Origin: Pseudomonadota bacterium
GTDB taxonomy: Bacteria > Pseudomonadota > Gammaproteobacteria > Burkholderiales > Thiobacillaceae
DNA length: 64,000 bases
NCBI GenBank assembly: GCA_030653935.1
Contig: JAURYL010000036.1
Span: 42,409 to 106,408 of the forward strand
Reading direction: 5' to 3'
A program made the position numbers and the translations under genes. The notes beneath the pieces were generated by a model. It saw only the letters and a program-made list of their open reading frames with translations, searched no databases and was not told the origin of the DNA. This document shows, in pieces, positions 15,279-23,525 of the stretch (position 1 is its first letter; each line of letters starts with the position of its first letter).

Positions 15279-15682
15279 TCAAAAACGCCCACTTCAGTCG
15301 ATGTGCCCACCAGCCAGCTTGCAATCGAGAGCGAAGTCATCATTCAGCAATTCAATGAGACGCCACTCGATTTCCTGGTGGCCAACTACGCACTCAGCTA
15401 CCCATTCGTCTATCAACCCGATGATGTCATTTTGCTGTTGCCCTATATGGCATTTCCGGACGATCAAACGAAACAGCAGCTGACTGAATGGATTGCCCAT
15501 TTCTGGCAATCCGGTGAACAGATTCAGACTTACACCCTGTTACAACGACTTGCCAACTACATTAATCAAACACTGTCGTATCAACGGCGGGAAGAACCCG
15601 GCGTGCAAACTGCGGCGCAAACACTGGCTTATGGCACCGGCTCGTGCCGTGACTTCGCGACCCTGTTCATGGAATCGGCCCC
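15279..15682 (+). pseudogene. Transglutaminase-like protein remnant, truncated at both ends
   Basis: A continuous frame reads IESEVIIQQFNETPLDFLV, then ALSYPFVYQPDD and finally GTGSCRDFATLFMES, which match the middle of bacterial transglutaminase-fold proteins including the catalytic Cys loop (GSGSCRDFA). The N-terminal beta domain of roughly 100 residues is missing (an in-frame TGA lies at 15276), and homology stops after LFMES at about 15680, before the catalytic His and Asp. What follows is the 3' end of the convergent HPP gene. A GTG at 15303 could start translation, but the product would lack the catalytic triad. I read it as a deletion remnant. Confidence 0.75.
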
Positions 15683-15724
15683 GACGAGCCTGGTTATGGC
15701 CGCGATGTTTCCATTACACACCCG

Positions 15725-16900
15725 CTACTTCATCGCCCCGCCGGTATACAAGGCGGCGATCAAATCGGACTGCGTCACCATGCCGACCAGGCGGGCATCG
15801 GCATCGACCACCGGGATATGGTGCAGGCCCTTGTCCGACAGCATCTGCACCAGTTCGACAATGTGCATGTCCTCGCGCGCGGTCACGACCGGCGTGGCCA
15901 TGATCTGGCCGACCACCTCGGGTTTTTCCGAGGCGACGCCGGGCGTGCGGCGGATGAAGCGGATCAGCTTGTCCTCGAAGGTTTCGTAGGTTTTCAGGTT
16001 GGCGCGCTTGATGAAATCCACCAGGGTGATGACGCCGATCACGCGGCGAAACGGGTCGATCACCGGAATCGCCTTGATCTTGTGGTAACGCAACCGCGCC
16101 CAGGCTTCTTCCAGTTCGGTGCCGTATTCCGCCGTGGACAGATCGCGCGACATGATGTCGGCGCAGGTGATGTTGCCCATCTTGCGGCGGAAGGCGTGGA
16201 TGCCCGCGCGGCTGTAGACCCGGTCGAGATCCGCCTCGCTGATGTCCAGGTAGGTATCGAGATCGCGCAAGGCATTGCGCAGATCGGTGCGGTCCAGGCC
16301 GAGGCGGTCGAGCGGCGTCGGGTCGTTGTGGCGATGCCGCTGGTCTTTCCGGGTATTCGGCCGGGCGGGATAGCGATGTCCGGGCATCAGGTTGTTGATG
16401 ACCAGGGCCATCAACAACAGCAACAGTACGTTCAGCCCCACCGGCTCCAGCATGAAGCGGAAGCCCTCCGCGTGAACGGCATCGCCACCCAGTACAGCCA
16501 CCAGCGCCACCGCCCCACCGGGTGGATGCAGGCTGTGGCTGAAGTGCATGGCGAGAATGGCCAGTGCTACCGCCGCCGCTGCCGCCGCCCAGGGATCAGC
16601 GATCAATAGCGCGCAGACCACCCCCACGAAAGCCGCAATCAGGTGGCCGCCCACCAGTGGCCAGGGTTGTGCCAACGGGCTGTTCGGGGTGACAAACAAC
16701 AGAATGGCCGAAGCCCCCATGGAGGCCACCAGAACCAGCAGGCCGGCCCCTGCCAGAAATTGGCTGCTGACATAGCCCACCGCCAGCATGGCGACGAACG
16801 CGGCCAGCGTGGAACGCAGTTTTTCCCCTACGCTGAGCGGGGTGGACTCGGTAACCAGATAGGGACGAAGTCCCGACAAGAACTGCCTGAGTGCGTGCAT
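15725..16900 (-). CDS. HPP-family membrane protein with CBS domain pair
   Basis: The 391-residue protein has an N-terminal HPP domain with four to five membrane helices (residues about 25-175), including the family motif HSLHPPGGA near 125. A charged linker follows, then two CBS domains (about 235-300 and 330-388; ITCADIMSRDLSTAE and IMATPVVTAREDM). Some HPP proteins are nitrite transporters, while bacterial HPP-CBS fusions are uncharacterised; the CBS pair implies adenosine-nucleotide control. It is a single gene, its 3' end facing the transglutaminase remnant. Confidence 0.9.
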   Translation of the reverse strand: MHALRQFLSGLRPYLVTESTPLSVGEKLRSTLAAFVAMLAVGYVSSQFLAGAGLLVLVASMGASAILLFVTPNSPLAQPWPLVGGHLIAAFVGVVCALLIADPWAAAAAAVALAILAMHFSHSLHPPGGAVALVAVLGGDAVHAEGFRFMLEPVGLNVLLLLLMALVINNLMPGHRYPARPNTRKDQRHRHNDPTPLDRLGLDRTDLRNALRDLDTYLDISEADLDRVYSRAGIHAFRRKMGNITCADIMSRDLSTAEYGTELEEAWARLRYHKIKAIPVIDPFRRVIGVITLVDFIKRANLKTYETFEDKLIRFIRRTPGVASEKPEVVGQIMATPVVTAREDMHIVELVQMLSDKGLHHIPVVDADARLVGMVTQSDLIAALYTGGAMK

Positions 16901-16961
16901 GAAACGACCTTTCCCGTGCCTTTATCCAGGTCGGCATTATGGGTGAAGCGGTTGGCACGGG

Positions 16962-17065
16962 GGTTCCCCCCTTTTGCAAAGGGGGGCAGGGGGGATTTTC
17001 GGACGCTTAAACTGGCACAACCCTTGGAGAAATCCCCCTCAATCCCACTTTGAAAAAGGGGGAGG
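16962..17065. repeat. R2 repeat, full copy 1
   Basis: A roughly 104-base element bounded by arms of the type CCCCCCTTTTGCAAAGGGGGG and CACTTTGAAAAAGGGGGAGG, with a conserved centre around ATTTTCGGACGCTTAAACTG. It occurs in full at 19563-19670 and 23320-23427 and as a half at about 4851. It lies between the HPP gene and the molybdopterin oxidoreductase. Confidence 0.85.
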
Positions 17066-17155
17066 CAAAACCCTCGGGCGCTTTCTGTCGCATCACCCGC
17101 CAACGCGCGCCGCGCCTTCTAGAATCACGGCCTCCCTTTCCCTGCCGAGAGCCCC

Positions 17156-19471
17156 ATGAGCACTGAACTGCGCCACGGCTATTGCGCCCTCTGTATCTCC
17201 CGCTGCGGTTGCGTGGCGACGCTGGAAGATGGCGTGCTGACCCGCGTCGATGCCGACCCGGCGCATCCCACCGGCCAGGCCCTGTGCGTCAAGGCCAAGG
17301 CGGCGGCGGAAGCGGTTTACGCACCCGATCGCATCCTGCACCCGCTGCGCCGCACCCGCCCCAAGGGCGAAGCCGATCCCGGTTGGGAGCGCATTTCCTG
17401 GGAGGCCGCCCTCGATCTGATGGCCGCCAAGGCGCACGCCGCGATCGAGCAACACGGCCCCCAGGGTCTGGCTTTCGGCGTCGCCACGCCGAGCGGCACG
17501 GCGGTGGCCGACAGCTTCGCCTGGATCCACCGTCTGGCCCATGCCTGCCATAGCCCCAACCTGATTTTCGCCACCGAGAACTGCAACTGGCACAAGGACT
17601 TCGCCCCGGCCTACACCTTCGGCGCCGGCATCGGCATGCCGGATTACGAACACACCGGCTGCATCCTGTTGTGGGGCTTCAACCCGTCCACTTCCTGGCT
17701 GGCGCAGGCGACGGCGGTGCAGCAGGCGCGCAAACGCGGCGCCAAGCTGATCGTGGTCGATCCCCGTCGCGCGGGGCTGGCCGCCGCCGCCGACCTGTGG
17801 CTGCGCCCCCACCCCGGCAGTGACGCGGCGCTGGCGCTGGGGCTGGCCCATTGCCTGATCGAGTCAGGGCGCTTCGACCGTGAATTCCTGGCGCGCTGGA
17901 GCGATGCGCCCTTCCTGGTCGGCGAAGACGATGGCCGCCTGTTGACCGAAGCCGATCTCCACGACGGCGGCAACGCGGGTCATCCCCTGGTCTGGGACGA
18001 GGAGAAGGGCGCGCCCCTGCCCTGCCCGCCGCGACCACCCAATGCCACCCCGGCAACCCGCCTGGCCTTGCGCGGGCGCTTCACACTGCAAACCCCGCGC
18101 GGCGCGGTCGTCTGCCGCCCGGTGTTCGAGCGGCTCGCCGAACGCTGCCGCGCCTGGCCCGCCGCCCGCGTCGCGGAAGTCACCGGCATTCCCACCGAAC
18201 AAGTCGAGGCGGCCGCGAACCTGATCGCCGGCAATCTGCCGCTGTCCTTCTTCACCTGGACCGGCACCTGCCAGCACGGCAACGCCACCCAGACCGGCCG
18301 CGCCATCGCCGCGTTGTACGGCCTGACCGGCTGCCTGGACGCGCCCGGCGGCAATGTCTGGTTCAGCAAGCCGCCAGTGGCCGATGTCATGGGTTTTGCC
18401 TGGGTCACGCCCGAGGAGCGGGCGCTGACCCTGGGCCACGACGAACGCCCGCAAGGGCCGCCGCAAAAAGGCTGGATCACCAGCCGCGACCTGTTCCGCG
18501 CCGTGGTGGAAGGCGAACCCTATCCGGTGTCCTGCCTGATCTCCTTCGGCAGCAATTTCTTGCTCTCCAAACCCAACACCCGATTGAGCGAAGCCGCCCT
18601 GAAGCAGCTCGACTTCTTCGCCCTGACCGAATTGGTGGAAACGCCGACCGCGCGCTACGCCGACCTGTTATTGCCGGTGTCCAGCGCCTGGGAGCGGGAA
18701 GGCCTGCAAGCCGGCTTCCAGGTGAGCGCGGCGGCGGAAGCGCATGTGCAACTGCGCCCGGCCCTGGCGCCGGCACAAGGCGAGAGCCGTTCCGATACCT
18801 GGATCGTGTTCGAGCTGGCGAAACGCCTGGGCCTGGCCGAACAGTTCTTCGGCGGCGATCCGGAAACAGCTCTGGCCGCAATGTTGGCGCCGGCCGGCCT
18901 GACCCCGGAAGCCCTGCGCGCCGCGCCTGGCGGCATCACCCTGGCGCTGGAAACCCGCTACCGGAAATATGAGCGGGACGGTTTCGCCACACCCAGCGGT
19001 CGGCTGGAATTGCACAGCGAACGACTACGCGGCGTCGGCCTCGACCCGCTGCCCGATTACGTCGCGCCCGCCACGCCGAGCGACCCGCGTTTCCCCCTCA
19101 CCCTCACCACCGCCAAGTGGCCGCAGTACTGCCACAGCCAGCAACGCAACCTGCCCTCTTTGCGCCGCCGCATGCCCGAACCCCTGGTGGAACTGCACCC
19201 CGAGACGGCGGCGGCACGCGGCATCGGCGAAGGTGACTGGATCGAAGTAGCCACGTCGATGGGCGTCATGCGCGCCCGCGCCCGGCTGGACCGGCACCTC
19301 GCGCCGGAGGTGGTCTGCGCGCAGTACGGCTGGTGGCAATACGAAGATGGCGCGGGTGACGCCAACCGGCTGATCGACGGCGAATGCTTCGACCCGGTGG
19401 CGGGGTCCAACAGCTTGCGTAACTTCCCCTGCCAGGTGTCGCCGCTACTCAGCCCGCGTGGGGCGCAATGA
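17156..19471 (+). CDS. Cytoplasmic molybdopterin-dependent oxidoreductase, catalytic subunit
   Basis: The 771-residue protein belongs to the bis-MGD molybdopterin family (formate dehydrogenase/assimilatory nitrate reductase/polysulfide reductase type). An N-terminal [4Fe-4S] motif is C10-x2-C13-x3-C17 with a fourth Cys in ALCVKAKA near 44. The Mo-ligand position is probably the Cys of ATENCNWHKD near 143. The molybdopterin-dinucleotide-binding domain is C-terminal (about 640-765). It has no Tat signal, so it is probably cytoplasmic. There is no adjacent iron-sulfur, membrane or NADH subunit; it stands alone between repeats. The substrate cannot be assigned. Confidence 0.88.
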   Translation: MSTELRHGYCALCISRCGCVATLEDGVLTRVDADPAHPTGQALCVKAKAAAEAVYAPDRILHPLRRTRPKGEADPGWERISWEAALDLMAAKAHAAIEQHGPQGLAFGVATPSGTAVADSFAWIHRLAHACHSPNLIFATENCNWHKDFAPAYTFGAGIGMPDYEHTGCILLWGFNPSTSWLAQATAVQQARKRGAKLIVVDPRRAGLAAAADLWLRPHPGSDAALALGLAHCLIESGRFDREFLARWSDAPFLVGEDDGRLLTEADLHDGGNAGHPLVWDEEKGAPLPCPPRPPNATPATRLALRGRFTLQTPRGAVVCRPVFERLAERCRAWPAARVAEVTGIPTEQVEAAANLIAGNLPLSFFTWTGTCQHGNATQTGRAIAALYGLTGCLDAPGGNVWFSKPPVADVMGFAWVTPEERALTLGHDERPQGPPQKGWITSRDLFRAVVEGEPYPVSCLISFGSNFLLSKPNTRLSEAALKQLDFFALTELVETPTARYADLLLPVSSAWEREGLQAGFQVSAAAEAHVQLRPALAPAQGESRSDTWIVFELAKRLGLAEQFFGGDPETALAAMLAPAGLTPEALRAAPGGITLALETRYRKYERDGFATPSGRLELHSERLRGVGLDPLPDYVAPATPSDPRFPLTLTTAKWPQYCHSQQRNLPSLRRRMPEPLVELHPETAAARGIGEGDWIEVATSMGVMRARARLDRHLAPEVVCAQYGWWQYEDGAGDANRLIDGECFDPVAGSNSLRNFPCQVSPLLSPRGAQ

Positions 19472-19562
19472 GCGTAGCGCCTGGCGTCGGCAGCGCGACC
19501 ATTCGGCGTAACGCCCGTTGTTTATGGTTTTTTTCCCGTTAGCTCGTGACGCGGACTGGCAA

Positions 19563-19670
19563 GGTTCCCCCCTTTGCAAAAGGGGGGTTAGGGGGGATTT
19601 GCGGACGCTCAAACTGGCTCAACCCTTGGGTAAATCCCCCTCAATCCCCCTTTGCAAAAGGGGGAGGTCA
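19563..19670. repeat. R2 repeat, full copy 2
   Basis: Same element as at 16962: paired C-tract/G-tract arms (CCCCCCTTTGCAAAAGGGGGG at the left, CCCCCTTTGCAAAAGGGGGA at the right) around a centre with TGCGGACGCTCAAACTGG. It lies in the 430-base gap 19472-19901, which has no credible gene. Confidence 0.85.
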
Positions 19671-19744
19671 CCCTCCCATCGGCTCACGCGCAGATCACAA
19701 GCTAACGAGAAAAGAGCGAAGAAACGCGGCCAATGCACCTCGCG

Positions 19745-19828
19745 TGTAGCGCCGGCTTCCAGCCGGCGTCTTTACGGTAAAGGCTGCTGGCCGTTTTGAA
19801 AGAAGCCGGCGGCAAGCCGGCGCTACAT
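19745..19828. repeat. R4 palindromic repeat pair
   Basis: TGTAGCGCCGGCTTCCAGCC at 19745 is mirrored by GGCGGCAAGCCGGCGCTACA ending about 19828, forming an 84-base imperfect palindrome. Related units are at 37598-37621 and 53941-54000. It lies just downstream of the minus-strand Cdd1-like gene. Confidence 0.8.
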
Positions 19829-19901
19829 GTGCGAGAAAGTCTTGATTCGCTCCTGCGTGGGGCGGATGGCGGGTGGTGGTCAGGTGTCGGGGCGCGGCGA
19901 A

Positions 19902-20189
19902 TCACGGCGTCTTGAGCGTGCGCTTGCGTTCCTTGGTGTAGCGCCACCAGGGCAGCGGCGGTTCGCCGGCCATGAAGCGGGTGGCGGCGATGAAGGTGTC
20001 GAGCAGGCAGGGGTCGTGGAGAACGCCGGTCTGGGTGCACAACTGCTGGTAGAGCACATAGGGGTCCTGGCCCTTGAGGTCGGCCGGCAAGTGGATGCCG
20101 AGTTGGCCCAGGTGCCCGGCGACCACCGGGCCGATGTTGGGGATGGCTTCAAGTTCCTGGGCCTGATCCGCCGTCTTTGCTTTCTTCAT
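19902..20189 (-). CDS. Helix-hairpin-helix protein of the Cdd1/mitomycin-resistance-like family
   Basis: A 95-residue protein starting at ATG 20189, preceded by a good GGAGGAACG ribosome site; the longer upstream frame has no start signal. It contains a HhH-like segment EAIPNIGPVVAGHLGQLGI (residues about 14-32) and the family signature GQDPYVLYQQLC, then TRFMAGEPPLPWWRYTKE. It matches the small Cdd1/pathogenicity-locus family (sometimes labelled mitomycin resistance). The function is not established; nucleic-acid binding is inferred from the HhH. Confidence 0.82.
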   Translation of the reverse strand: MKKAKTADQAQELEAIPNIGPVVAGHLGQLGIHLPADLKGQDPYVLYQQLCTQTGVLHDPCLLDTFIAATRFMAGEPPLPWWRYTKERKRTLKTP

Positions 20190-20389
20190 GTTCTCGTTCC
20201 TCCAAAAAATCCATACCTCCCGGGGTATTCCCGCAGGGCGCGTCACTGGCACCAAGATCGGCGGGGTGAGGGTCTTTTTACACGAAGCGGGACTCGGGTC
20301 GAGTGGAGAGTGATGTCGGCCGGTTGGCAGCGCGCCCGGTTTGCGGTTCCATGTGGCCATTGCCACGCTTTTTTCGGAGCAGTCCTGCC

Positions 20390-21355
20390 ATGGATATCAT
20401 GTTGTTCGCGCCGGCCGACGGTGCCCCGCGCAAGCTTGATCAGATCGAGTCTCTCCCCAGCGAGGGTTTCGTCTGGCTGGATTTCAACCGCGTCCAGGAA
20501 GTGGGCTGGCATGAGCCGGTGGAACGCCTGTGCGCCGGCAGGATTCACGAGGGGCATGTCCGCGACAGTTTGAATCCCGCGCACCCGTCTTTTTACGACA
20601 GCACCAGTGGCTACGACATGGTGATTTTTCGGGGCCTGGCGCCGGAAATGGAGAACGACGAGTTCAGCACGCATCCCATCGTGTTCTTCCTGTTCGAGCG
20701 CATGCTGGTGACGGTGCAGCCGGGCGAGAGCCGTTCGGTGCGCTCGGTGAAGGAGCGGATGCTTGACCAGGGCGGTCGCGTGCCGGTCGATCCGGCGGCG
20801 CTGATGCATATGATTCTGAACGCGATGGTGGATCGTTTTCTGGCGTTGCGCGAACCGCTGACCAGGCAGATGGAAGTCTGGACGGAACGCTTGATCGACC
20901 CGCGCCACCATACCCACAAGTGGTATCGGGTGCTGGATCACCGCAAGCAACTGCGTCGCCTGGAAATCCTTTGCGATGAACAGGAGGACGCCATCGTCAC
21001 TTGGCGCGACAGCACCCGCCAGGATATCCGCGAGGGCTTGTTCGTGCGTTACACCGATTTGCTGGAACACATCCGCCGCGTCGGCAAGTTCGCCAGCAGC
21101 CAGCAACAGGAAGTGGAAGGCCTGATGCAGTTGCATTTCTCGGCGGTGGCGCACCGCACCAACGAAATCATGCATCTGCTCACCGTGCTCTCCGCCATCT
21201 TCCTGCCGCTTGGCCTGATCGCCGGCATCTACGGCATGAATTTCGAGCACATGCCGGAACTGCATACCCGCCATGGCTATTTCATCACGCTCGGCGGCAT
21301 GGCGCTGCTGGCCGCCAGCCTGCTGACCTGGTTCCGCTGGAAGAAGTGGGTTTGA
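20390..21355 (+). CDS. corA: CorA-family divalent cation transporter
   Basis: The 321-residue product starts at ATG 20390 (GGAG 9-12 bases upstream). A long cytoplasmic N-terminal domain is followed by a helical stalk (about 150-255) and two C-terminal membrane helices; the CorA signature YGMNFEHMPE follows the first helix at about 280 and the protein ends WFRWKKWV. It should form a pentameric Mg2+ (or Co2+/Ni2+/Zn2+) channel in the inner membrane. Single gene, divergent from the Cdd1-like gene over 200 bp. Confidence 0.93.
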   Translation: MDIMLFAPADGAPRKLDQIESLPSEGFVWLDFNRVQEVGWHEPVERLCAGRIHEGHVRDSLNPAHPSFYDSTSGYDMVIFRGLAPEMENDEFSTHPIVFFLFERMLVTVQPGESRSVRSVKERMLDQGGRVPVDPAALMHMILNAMVDRFLALREPLTRQMEVWTERLIDPRHHTHKWYRVLDHRKQLRRLEILCDEQEDAIVTWRDSTRQDIREGLFVRYTDLLEHIRRVGKFASSQQQEVEGLMQLHFSAVAHRTNEIMHLLTVLSAIFLPLGLIAGIYGMNFEHMPELHTRHGYFITLGGMALLAASLLTWFRWKKWV

Positions 21356-21395
21356 GTGAAACCAGCCCCGCCCGCCGGCGTCGGGCGGGCGCCTC

Positions 21396-21602
21396 TCAGC
21401 CGCTGCTGCGCAGGCTCAGCGCCAGCCAGAACATGCGGCGGGTGGCTTCTGCCTTGCGCGCGGAACTGGTCTTCGACTGGACGCTCGGCGCCGGTGCCGT
21501 GGCCCCGGCTTGCGCGGCTCCCGTCTGGCTCGGGCGCGATGTTTCCGCCCGCGCCATTCCGACCGTCAGCAACATCATCAAACCTATCAGAGCGATTTTC
21601 AT
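21396..21602 (-). CDS. Small putative secreted protein, unknown function
   Basis: A 68-residue product from ATG 21602, with GGGAGA 6-11 bases upstream. Residues 1-19 form a clear signal peptide (MKIALIGLMMLLTVGMARA), followed by an Ala/Ser/Thr/Gln-rich linker and a basic C-terminus (ARKAEATRRMFWLALSLR). No family recognised. It is convergent with corA. The signal peptide plus ribosome site make it plausible. Confidence 0.5.
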   Translation of the reverse strand: MKIALIGLMMLLTVGMARAETSRPSQTGAAQAGATAPAPSVQSKTSSARKAEATRRMFWLALSLRSSG

Positions 21603-21904
21603 GGTCGTCTCCCGCTTTGCCGTCTTCCACCCAGCGCGGAAGACCATGAGGCAAGGCTAGGGGGCTCGGCCGCGCCGGGTAAGCGACCCGGTTGCGACTG
21701 GGTTGGCCCACCTGGTTGGCTTGTGGGTGCCGGGGGCTTGGGGTAAGGGAGTGCTCACCTTGCCAGGACGCGGCGGGGCGAATACCTTCACGCGAGGCGT
21801 TTGCCGGGCTTGCCCTTGTTCCGGGGCGAACCGGCCGCATATTTCGGCTTTATTGCCTGGCCGCCTGGTCAGCCGATCAAGACCATTACTTCGAGGTAAT
21901 ACGC
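21603..21904. other. Gene-free stretch between the small secreted gene and ygfZ
   Basis: About 300 bases upstream of two divergent genes. Frames crossing it are extensions of ygfZ without start signals. GAGGTAA near 21894 is the ygfZ ribosome site. No repeat or clear promoter was recognised. Confidence 0.6.
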
Positions 21905-22927
21905 ATGACTGTCTGGACTGAATTTCTGGCCGCCCAGGGCGCCACCCTGGAGGGCGATGTCGTCGCCAGTTTCGGCGCCGCCGCCGAGGAATTGCTCGCC
22001 GCGCGCGATGGCGCGGTCCTCGCCGATCTCTCCCATTACGGTCTGATCGCGTTTTCCGGCGAGGACGCGCAAACCTTCCTGCATGCCCTGATCACCAACG
22101 ATCTGCGCAACCTTGGCGAGAACGCCGCCGTGTTCGCCGCGCATCTCTCGCCCAAGGGCCGCATGCTGGCCAATTTCCTGGTGATGAAGCGTGACGGCGA
22201 CCTCCTGGTGTTGTTGCCCGCGTCCCTGCGCGAGGCCATGCAGAAGCGCCTGTCCATGTACATCCTGCGTTCCAAGGTGAAGGCGCGCGACGCCGGCGGT
22301 GAATGGGTGCGGCTGGGCGTATCCGGTCCCGATTCCGATGCCGCCGTGGCGGCGGTGCTGGGCCAGCCGGTGCCGGCGGGGATCATGAGCATGGCGCGGG
22401 CGGACGGCGCGTTCGCGGTTCGTCTTGGCGATCAGCGTTTTGATCTGTTGGTGACGCCCGATGCCGCCGCCGCGACCTGGGCCGCCCTGGCCGCGACGCA
22501 TCGGCCGGTCGGCGCGCCGGCCTGGGATTGGCTGCTGGTGAACGGCGGCATTCCCGCCGTGCTGCCGGCGACGCAGGATCATTTTGTGCCGCAGATGGCG
22601 AACATGGAGGCGTTGGGCGGCTTGAGCTTCACCAAGGGCTGTTATCCCGGCCAGGAAATCGTGGCGCGCAGCCAGTACCTGGGCAAGGTCAAGCGACGTC
22701 TGTATCTCGCCCATGTCGACGCCGAGGCGACCGCCGGCGTGGAACTGTTCAGCCCCGACCTGCCCGACCAGGCCGCCGGCCACATCGCCAACGCCGCCCC
22801 GGCGCCTGGTGGCGGCTTCGACGTGCTGGCCGTTTGCCATAGCAGCAGCGAAGAGGCCGGCGAAGTGCATCTGGGCGGCCGCGACGGTCCCCGTCTGACC
22901 TTCCGTCCTCTGCCTTACCCGGTGTGA
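21905..22927 (+). CDS. ygfZ: YgfZ folate-binding iron-sulfur cluster maintenance protein
   Basis: The 340-residue product starts at ATG 21905 with GAGGTAA just upstream. It has the aminomethyltransferase-like fold: HALITNDLRNL near 62, HLSPKGRMLANF near 85, and the diagnostic KGCYPGQEIVAR near 244 carrying the conserved Cys. YgfZ uses tetrahydrofolate in repair or assembly of certain Fe-S enzymes such as MiaB. The stop overlaps the DUF4936 gene by GTGA, a pairing I associate with betaproteobacteria. Confidence 0.94.
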   Translation: MTVWTEFLAAQGATLEGDVVASFGAAAEELLAARDGAVLADLSHYGLIAFSGEDAQTFLHALITNDLRNLGENAAVFAAHLSPKGRMLANFLVMKRDGDLLVLLPASLREAMQKRLSMYILRSKVKARDAGGEWVRLGVSGPDSDAAVAAVLGQPVPAGIMSMARADGAFAVRLGDQRFDLLVTPDAAAATWAALAATHRPVGAPAWDWLLVNGGIPAVLPATQDHFVPQMANMEALGGLSFTKGCYPGQEIVARSQYLGKVKRRLYLAHVDAEATAGVELFSPDLPDQAAGHIANAAPAPGGGFDVLAVCHSSSEEAGEVHLGGRDGPRLTFRPLPYPV

Positions 22928-23250
22928 GCTTCGCTTATTACATCTGGTACCGGGTGCGCGCCGATGAGCGCGAGACCGAGACCGTCATCCGCCACATGAT
23001 GTCGCGTCTGGCCTGCCGTAGCGGCGTCGCCGGCCGCCTCCTGAAAAAACGCGAGGAGCCGCGCCTGTGGATGGAGGTGTACGAGGGCATTGCCGACCCC
23101 GACGCTTTCGCGTTGCTGCTGGCGCGGGCGGTGGATGAGTTCGATGTCGAAATGTTCTGCGAGGACAGCCGCCACAGCGAATGCTTTCACGGCGATGGCG
23201 CAACGGTGTCTGCGGCTTGCGCCAGGCCGGGGCATGAAGAAGCACGGTAG
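22924..23250 (+). CDS. DUF4936 family protein
   Basis: A 108-residue protein starting at GTG 22924 overlapping the ygfZ stop. It begins SFAYYIWYRVRADE and has a compact alpha/beta pattern (LLKKREEPRLWMEVYEGI, then FDVEMFCEDSRHSECF) matching DUF4936, a small family typically encoded behind ygfZ in betaproteobacteria. Function unknown; coupling suggests a link to YgfZ. The last codons run into an R1 repeat. Confidence 0.8.
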   Translation: MSFAYYIWYRVRADERETETVIRHMMSRLACRSGVAGRLLKKREEPRLWMEVYEGIADPDAFALLLARAVDEFDVEMFCEDSRHSECFHGDGATVSAACARPGHEEAR

Positions 23251-23310
23251 GACGTAGGGTGTGGTGAGCGCGGTGAACCGCACCATGTATCGTGAACGTG
23301 CTTGATGCGG
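23247..23310. repeat. R1 palindromic repeat copy
   Basis: GTAGGACGTAGGGTGTGGTG followed by AGCGCGGTGAACCGCACCAT and, after a short loop, TGCTTGATGCGGG. It is a diverged R1 element (compare 30230 and 37503) at the end of the DUF4936 gene. Confidence 0.65.
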
Positions 23311-23319
23311 GCCGGCGGG

Positions 23320-23427
23320 GTTTCCCCCCTTTTGCAAAGGGGGGCAGGGGGGATTTTCGGACGCTTGAACTGGCACATCCCTTGGAGAAATCCCCCTCAT
23401 TCCCCCTTTGAAAAAGGGGGAGGCCAC
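23320..23427. repeat. R2 repeat, full copy 3
   Basis: Third complete copy of the C-tract/G-tract element, very similar to that at 16962 (arms CCCCCCTTTTGCAAAGGGGGG and CCCCCTTTGAAAAAGGGGGA; centre TTTTCGGACGCTTGAACTGG). The following bases (CGCATCGGCTTTCGCGC) are also shared with the copies at 4851 and 19563, so the repeated unit may extend further right. Confidence 0.85.
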
Positions 23428-23470
23428 CTTCGCATCGGCTTTCGCGCATATCACCAGCAAACGAGCGTCA

Positions 23471-23499
23471 AAGAAAAACGCCGGCATGAATGCCGGCGT
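23471..23499 (-). terminator. Rho-independent terminator after the DUF302 gene
   Basis: Read on the minus strand, CGCCGGCAT-TC-ATGCCGGCG forms a 9-bp stem followed by TTTTTCTTT. It lies 27 bases after the stop of the DUF302 gene and closes the four-gene minus-strand cluster. Confidence 0.85.
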
Positions 23500-23525
23500 C
23501 GCGTTGGAAACGAGGCGAGCCCCGT

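Noticed and set aside
19518..19799. Small plus-strand frames across the R2/R4 repeats
   Set aside because: They are made of repeat sequence and have no start signals or similarity.
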